From contig JAOZTO010000031.1 in assembly GCA_029942265.1 (NCBI GenBank), positions 2,278-12,145 of the forward strand: a stretch of DNA of 9,868 nucleotides, in the 5' to 3' direction. Positions 5,961-9,868 of this stretch are shown in pieces. A program made the position numbers and the translations under genes. This stretch comes from Desulfocapsa sp. GTDB taxonomy: Bacteria > Desulfobacterota > Desulfobulbia > Desulfobulbales > Desulfocapsaceae. Below the pieces are notes generated by a model, which ran no database searches, was not told where the DNA came from, and saw only the letters and a program-made list of their open reading frames with translations. Positions within the stretch are counted from its first letter, which is position 1. Each line of letters begins with the position of its first letter.

Positions 5961-6146
5961 TCAGGTTTGTGAATCGCCCTTGGTCTCTTCGTCAATTTTT
6001 TTTGCATCTTCTTTTTTTGTGGCATCTTTGAAATTCTTAATGCCTTTACCAATTCCAGAACCAATTTCTGGAAGTTTACCTGCGCCAAAAATAATGACAA
6101 TGATGACAAGAATCACAATCAGTTCAGGCATACCAAGTCCAAACAT
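5961..6146 (-). CDS. tatA: Twin-arginine translocase subunit TatA (short paralogue)
   Basis: This second TatA has 61 residues, at the short end for the family. It has the same layout: [13 protein letters not shown] with Glu8, a membrane helix ending about residue 20, the hinge [10 protein letters not shown] and an amphipathic helix [13 protein letters not shown] short polar tail ([18 protein letters not shown]) follows. The ATG at 6146 has GAGGT about 7 nt upstream. A near-consensus promoter stands about 80 nt upstream. This copy could be the main pore-forming TatA or a TatE-like helper; sequence alone does not decide which paralogue does what. Confidence 0.9.
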   Translation of the reverse strand: MFGLGMPELIVILVIIVIIFGAGKLPEIGSGIGKGIKNFKDATKKEDAKKIDEETKGDSQT

Positions 6147-6222
6147 ATTAATACCTCATATAAGAAAAAAGCTATTACAATAAATTTATCTACGAACAAT
6201 CCGTATTACAAGTACTTTTCAA

Positions 6223-6251
6223 ATTGTAGAGCAGTATTGGCAGAATGTCAA
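6223..6251 (-). promoter_or_regulatory. Sigma70 promoter of the tandem tatA genes, overlapping the mtaD stop
   Basis: On the minus strand a perfect TTGACA (6251-6246), a 17-nt spacer and TACAAT (6228-6223, five of six consensus positions) form a strong promoter. The TGA within the -35 box is the stop codon of mtaD (6250-6248). Transcription should start near 6216, giving an untranslated leader of about 70 nt before the first tatA. Confidence 0.75.
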
Positions 6252-7576
6252 TCCTTTCCATGGTTGGTGACATTTTGTCCAATTTCACGCATTCGTGCTA
6301 GGATTTCAGGTTCATTCAGCGTTGTTAAGATTCTATCCTTCATTACAACACGACCATTAATGATGGAATGAACAACATCAGCGCCCCGTGCGGCATACAC
6401 CAAATGCGAAGGAAGATTATACATGGGGGTGAGGTGCGGCTGGTTCATGTTAAGAACAATGATATCAGCTTTTTTCCCGATTTCAAGTGAACCTGTCTGT
6501 TTTTCAGCATTGAGTACTTTAGCACCAGCAAGTGTTGCGGCGTAAAGTGTCTGTTCAGCGTTCATTGCTGTGGAATCCATTCTGGCAACTTTATGGGTTA
6601 TGGCCACAGTATTCATCTCTCCAAACATATCCACATCATTATTAGATGCTGCACCGTCAGTACCAATTCCAACCGTGATACCTGCTTCCAGCATTTTAAC
6701 TATTGGTGCAGTGCCGGAGGCAAGTTTCATGTTGGATTCCTGACAATGCGATACTTTAACATTATGTTTTGCCAGTAGTTTGATTTCTCTATCGTCAAGC
6801 ATTACACAATGTGCGGCCACTGTTTTAGAACCAAGGAGATCAAGTTGTTTCAAATGTTCAACCGGGCTACAGTTGTATCGTTCTTTGCATGTGGCAACTT
6901 CTGCTTCATTTTCTGAAAGATGAATTGTGTAGAGTGCGTCGTTGTCCTGTGCGACTGTACCAAGTCGTGTCAGCAAATCAGGTGAACATGTGTAAACAGA
7001 ATGAGGATTTGCCGTGACAGAAATAAGTGGATGGTCTCTGTAGTGTGCAAAAAGCTCATCTACATATGCGAATCCATTTTCAGATGCGCCGTAACAGGGG
7101 GAAGGGAAATCATAGAAAACTTCACCGAGCCACGCTCGCATCCCAGATTCTTCAGTTGCACGGGCAACCTCTTTTGTAAAGAGATACATATCGCAGAAAC
7201 TGGTGGTTCCAGATTTAATCATTTCAGCAAGGGAAAGCAGGGTTGATTGATATACTGCGTCTGGTGTCCAACGGGATTCTACGGGGAAAATATGTTCCTC
7301 AAGCCAAGTCATCAAGGGCAGATCATCGGCAAGACCACGAAAACAGGCCATGGCTGCATGGGTATGAGTATTTATCAGGCCAGACATTATCAGGCCATGT
7401 TCTGTATGGATATGCTGATCGGGTTGGTATGCTTCTAAGAGTTTTTTTTGTGTTCCTATGGCAATGATGGTGTCGCCCTTTATCGCAATAGCACCACTGT
7501 TGACAACATTTTTGTGTGTAGAGTCAGGAAGGAGGTGGTTGCCAGAAAGTATAAGGTCTGCTTGCAGCTTTTGCAT
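6248..7576 (-). CDS. mtaD: 5-methylthioadenosine/S-adenosylhomocysteine deaminase
   Basis: This 442-residue cytoplasmic amidohydrolase deaminates 5'-methylthioadenosine to methylthioinosine and S-adenosylhomocysteine to S-inosylhomocysteine. The metal-site pattern is complete: His71 and His73 in NTHTHAAM, His219 in IHLSENEAEV with the catalytic Glu222, and Asp307 in GIGTDGAASNNDVDMF. PHSVYTCSP (191-199) provides a further substrate-side His. The C-terminal GSLEIGKKADIIVLN belongs to the usual composite beta domain, and the length is normal. The start ATG at 7576 fits the family, although its ribosome-binding site is weak. It follows the phosphorylase gene by 27 bp on the same strand, which places the two enzymes in one unit. 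Guanine or other amidohydrolase activity is less likely given the SNNDVDMF motif. Confidence 0.9.
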   Translation of the reverse strand: MQKLQADLILSGNHLLPDSTHKNVVNSGAIAIKGDTIIAIGTQKKLLEAYQPDQHIHTEHGLIMSGLINTHTHAAMACFRGLADDLPLMTWLEEHIFPVESRWTPDAVYQSTLLSLAEMIKSGTTSFCDMYLFTKEVARATEESGMRAWLGEVFYDFPSPCYGASENGFAYVDELFAHYRDHPLISVTANPHSVYTCSPDLLTRLGTVAQDNDALYTIHLSENEAEVATCKERYNCSPVEHLKQLDLLGSKTVAAHCVMLDDREIKLLAKHNVKVSHCQESNMKLASGTAPIVKMLEAGITVGIGTDGAASNNDVDMFGEMNTVAITHKVARMDSTAMNAEQTLYAATLAGAKVLNAEKQTGSLEIGKKADIIVLNMNQPHLTPMYNLPSHLVYAARGADVVHSIINGRVVMKDRILTTLNEPEILARMREIGQNVTNHGKD

Positions 7577-7603
7577 AATTTTATCGAGGTTTTAGTCGTG
7601 AGT

Positions 7604-8467
7604 TTATACCGCTGGGATTTGTTTGACAATATCGACAAGCAACTGTTCAAGTTTTATTGCCATGGCCTCAGCTGTAGCAATAATATCATCAAGTAGGATA
7701 GGCATAAAATTATCAGGGTCATTCACATTGGAGACCACAGACAGGCCAAGAACATCCATGCCAGCGTGTGTGGCAACAATACTTTCAGGAATTGAAGACA
7801 TGCCCACTGCGTCTGCTCCACATTCACGCAACCATCGTGTTTCGGCTGGTGTCTCAAGACTTGGCCCAGGAATACAGGCGTAAACGCCGCTGATGACATT
7901 TTTGATATGACAACGACTGGCACTATCTAGTGCAATTTTAATTAGTTTGGGATGATAGGGAGTGGAAAAATCGGGAAATCGAGGTCCCCATGAATCAATA
8001 TTGGGACCTCGTAGTGGATTTTCACCAAGAAAATTAAGGTGATCCCGTAGAACCATGATGGAACCTGGTTGAAAAAGCGGATTCAGTCCCCCAGCAGCAT
8101 TCGTGAGGATAAGGGTTTTTGCTCCGAGAAGGGAAAGTACTCGAATTGGAAAAGCCACTTCTTTTGTGGAGTATCCTTCGTAAAAGTGAAATCTTCCCTG
8201 AAGAATAGCTACTTTTTTTTCCCCCATCAAGCCAAGAATCAAATTCCCTTTGTGACCGTCCACAGTGGATTGTGGAAAATGGGGAATGTCGATATAGGGG
8301 ATGCTGAAAGATGCTTCAATTTTGTTTCCAAAATGACCTAAACCCGTACCAAGTTGTATTACAATCTCAGGTGAAAATGGAAGGGTGTTACGCAAAAAAC
8401 TAACACATTCTTCCACTTGCTGTTGGTGGTTGGTTTTAGTATCCAATGCCTCAACTCTGCTTGGCAT
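7604..8467 (-). CDS. Purine nucleoside phosphorylase family enzyme, possibly methylthioinosine phosphorylase
   Basis: This is a trimeric-type (PunA/MTAP-like) nucleoside phosphorylase, which splits purine nucleosides with phosphate. From ATG at 8467 it has 287 residues. The motifs in order are LGTGLGHFG (39-47, phosphate loop, Thr41 where Ser is common), GRFHFYEGY (91-99), TNAAGGLNP (122-130), GPSLETPAE (201-209), ADAVGMSSIPE (219-228 region) and VSNVND (245-250) at the base-binding site. A GTG at 8518 would extend it by 17 residues but overlap thrC by 68 nt. The ATG overlaps thrC by 17 nt and puts the N-terminus at the usual place; neither start has a strong ribosome-binding site. The adjacent mtaD suggests methylthioinosine as substrate, yielding hypoxanthine and methylthioribose-1-phosphate. 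Ordinary inosine/guanosine phosphorylase remains possible. Confidence 0.85.
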   Translation of the reverse strand: MPSRVEALDTKTNHQQQVEECVSFLRNTLPFSPEIVIQLGTGLGHFGNKIEASFSIPYIDIPHFPQSTVDGHKGNLILGLMGEKKVAILQGRFHFYEGYSTKEVAFPIRVLSLLGAKTLILTNAAGGLNPLFQPGSIMVLRDHLNFLGENPLRGPNIDSWGPRFPDFSTPYHPKLIKIALDSASRCHIKNVISGVYACIPGPSLETPAETRWLRECGADAVGMSSIPESIVATHAGMDVLGLSVVSNVNDPDNFMPILLDDIIATAEAMAIKLEQLLVDIVKQIPAV

Positions 8468-9848
8468 GTTTTTCGACAAAATTTCTGATGAGATTTTTGT
8501 CTGGCTCCATAAGTTCACACCGAGATTCCCTGTCCATTAGTTCTTCGATGGAATCTGGCAGTTTAAGGGAGGTTCCAATGGCTTTTTCAACTGTATCCCC
8601 GAATTTTCCTGGGTGAGCAGTTGCAAGACAGCAAACCGGAATTCCTTTACTCTGGTTTTTTAAGGCGCAATGCACACCAATGGCTGTGTGAGGATCCATA
8701 ATATAGCCATGTTTTTTGTGAAAATCGGCTATGGTTGCAGACACTTCTTCTTCTGTTACTTTTTCTGCAATAAAGTCTCGTTGAATTTGATCCTGAAAAT
8801 TAGTGAGATCCAATTCTCCTGTTTCAGTAAATTGAGCCATGGCCTGTTTAGTTCGTTCCGGTTCTTCGTCGAGCAGATAATAGAGGTAGCGTTCAAAGTT
8901 GGAGGCAGACTGAATGTCCATGGATGGACTTGATGTGACCACAACTTCACTTAGAGAGTAATCTCCGGACTGTACCATGCGACTTAAAATGTCGTTTGAA
9001 TTGGTGGCAAGAAACAGTTTACGAATAGTTCCTTCAGGAAGCATTCGCTTTGCAATATATCCTGCAAAAATATCTCCGAAATTTCCAGTTGGTACAGAAA
9101 AATCTGTGGCCTTATCATTTTCATGACTTGATATATGCAAACAGGCATGCACATAATAGACAACTTGTGCTAGAACTCTTGCCCAGTTGATGGAATTTAT
9201 GGCGCCAAGATGCTGTTCTTCTTTGAAATCAATATCGTTAAAAATGGATTTAACAATGGCTTGAGCATCGTCAAAGGTGCCAAGTATTGCAATGTTAAAC
9301 ACATTGTCATCCAGCACGGTGGTCATCTGTTTTTCCTGAACCTTGCTTACACGTTCATGGGGGTGCAGGATGAAAATGTTGATGCGGTCTTTGCCGCGTA
9401 CCCCATAAATTGCAGCACTACCGGTGTCTCCAGAGGTTGCTCCTATGATGTTCATCATGGAGTCATTCTTTTCCAACAGATACTCGAAGATATTACCGAG
9501 AAATTGCAAGGCCACATCTTTAAAGGCAAACGTCGGGCCATGGAAGAGCTCCACAATATGCAGAGAATCCTGGTGAACGATGGGGGTGATTTCTTTAGCG
9601 CTAAATTTTTCGTATGATAAGGATATTAATTCACGCAGATCTGCTTCAGGAATGTCGTCAATAAAACGGGACATAACTTCAAAAGCAAGTTCCACATAGG
9701 AAAGATCTTTCCATTCAGCAAAGGTTTCACTGCCGATTCGAGGGATAGTTCTTGGAAGGATTAGGCCGCCATCTGTGGCTAGTCCCATTAAGACTGCTTC
9801 TGTGAAAGGGACGGATTCTATGCCGCCTCGTGTACTGATATATTGCAT
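8451..9848 (-). CDS. thrC: Threonine synthase
   Basis: Threonine synthase converts O-phosphohomoserine to threonine and phosphate, the last step of threonine synthesis, using pyridoxal phosphate. The 465-residue protein opens with YISTRGG and ATDGGLILP, typical of ThrC. The cofactor lysine is Lys110 in HGPTFAFKDVALQ. The phosphate-gripping loop GATSGDTGSAA (137-146) follows, and later PTGNFGDIFAGYIAK and ATAHPGKFGDTVEKA. The length and the N-terminal domain fit the longer class of bacterial enzymes. ATG at 9848 is only 20 bases from the window edge; upstream is a weak GAGAG, and the promoter is out of view. The end overlaps the start of the phosphorylase gene, so thrC, the phosphorylase and mtaD probably form one transcript. 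Confidence 0.93.
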   Translation of the reverse strand: MQYISTRGGIESVPFTEAVLMGLATDGGLILPRTIPRIGSETFAEWKDLSYVELAFEVMSRFIDDIPEADLRELISLSYEKFSAKEITPIVHQDSLHIVELFHGPTFAFKDVALQFLGNIFEYLLEKNDSMMNIIGATSGDTGSAAIYGVRGKDRINIFILHPHERVSKVQEKQMTTVLDDNVFNIAILGTFDDAQAIVKSIFNDIDFKEEQHLGAINSINWARVLAQVVYYVHACLHISSHENDKATDFSVPTGNFGDIFAGYIAKRMLPEGTIRKLFLATNSNDILSRMVQSGDYSLSEVVVTSSPSMDIQSASNFERYLYYLLDEEPERTKQAMAQFTETGELDLTNFQDQIQRDFIAEKVTEEEVSATIADFHKKHGYIMDPHTAIGVHCALKNQSKGIPVCCLATAHPGKFGDTVEKAIGTSLKLPDSIEELMDRESRCELMEPDKNLIRNFVEKHAKQS

Positions 9849-9868
9849 ATATTAGCTCTCGTTTATTT

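Noticed and set aside
9210..9617. Plus-strand open frame of 135 codons
   Set aside because: It is antisense to thrC, whose catalytic motifs are intact across the same stretch.

Overview
The window looks like chromosomal DNA of a mesophilic or cold-adapted sulfate-reducer-type Desulfobacterota (deltaproteobacterial) bacterium. The grounds are the archaeal-style split glutamate synthase with built-in ferredoxin clusters, the tandem short TatA proteins, the thrC / nucleoside phosphorylase / MtaD block, a moderate to low GC impression, and a palindromic intergenic repeat. The assignment is inference from gene style, not from a search.

Layout from left to right. Positions 1-2720 (minus) hold two genes of a split glutamate synthase: an upstream class II glutaminase subunit (1578-2720) and an overlapping ferredoxin plus FMN synthase subunit (1620 down to beyond position 1, truncated by the window edge). 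A good sigma70 promoter at 2968-2996 and a leader of about 240 nt precede them. The gap up to 3346 also holds a 176-bp MITE-like palindromic element. Positions 3347-4591 (plus) encode an uncharacterised protein with three EF-hand-like calcium-binding loops. Positions 4592-4933 contain hairpins and one copy of a 31-bp direct repeat. Positions 4934-5460 (minus) are a ParE-type toxin and its antitoxin, joined by a 4-nt stop/start overlap; a second copy of the repeat lies upstream of them. Positions 5655-6146 (minus) are two tandem tatA genes under a near-consensus promoter whose -35 box contains the stop codon of the gene before it. Positions 6248-9848 (minus) are a compact cluster: threonine synthase (thrC), a purine nucleoside phosphorylase family enzyme, and MTA/SAH deaminase (mtaD).

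How the genes fit together. The glutamate synthase genes make glutamate from glutamine and 2-oxoglutarate, probably with ferredoxin-like electron supply. MtaD and the phosphorylase next to it can act in series on 5'-methylthioadenosine: deamination to methylthioinosine, then phosphorolysis to hypoxanthine and methylthioribose-1-phosphate. The toxin-antitoxin pair, its flanking repeats and the hairpins form a small accessory island between housekeeping genes. No CRISPR array, rRNA, tRNA, intact transposase or clearly new multi-gene system was seen. The most interesting items are the MITE-like palindrome, the repeats flanking the toxin-antitoxin pair, the EF-hand protein, and the mtaD/phosphorylase pairing.
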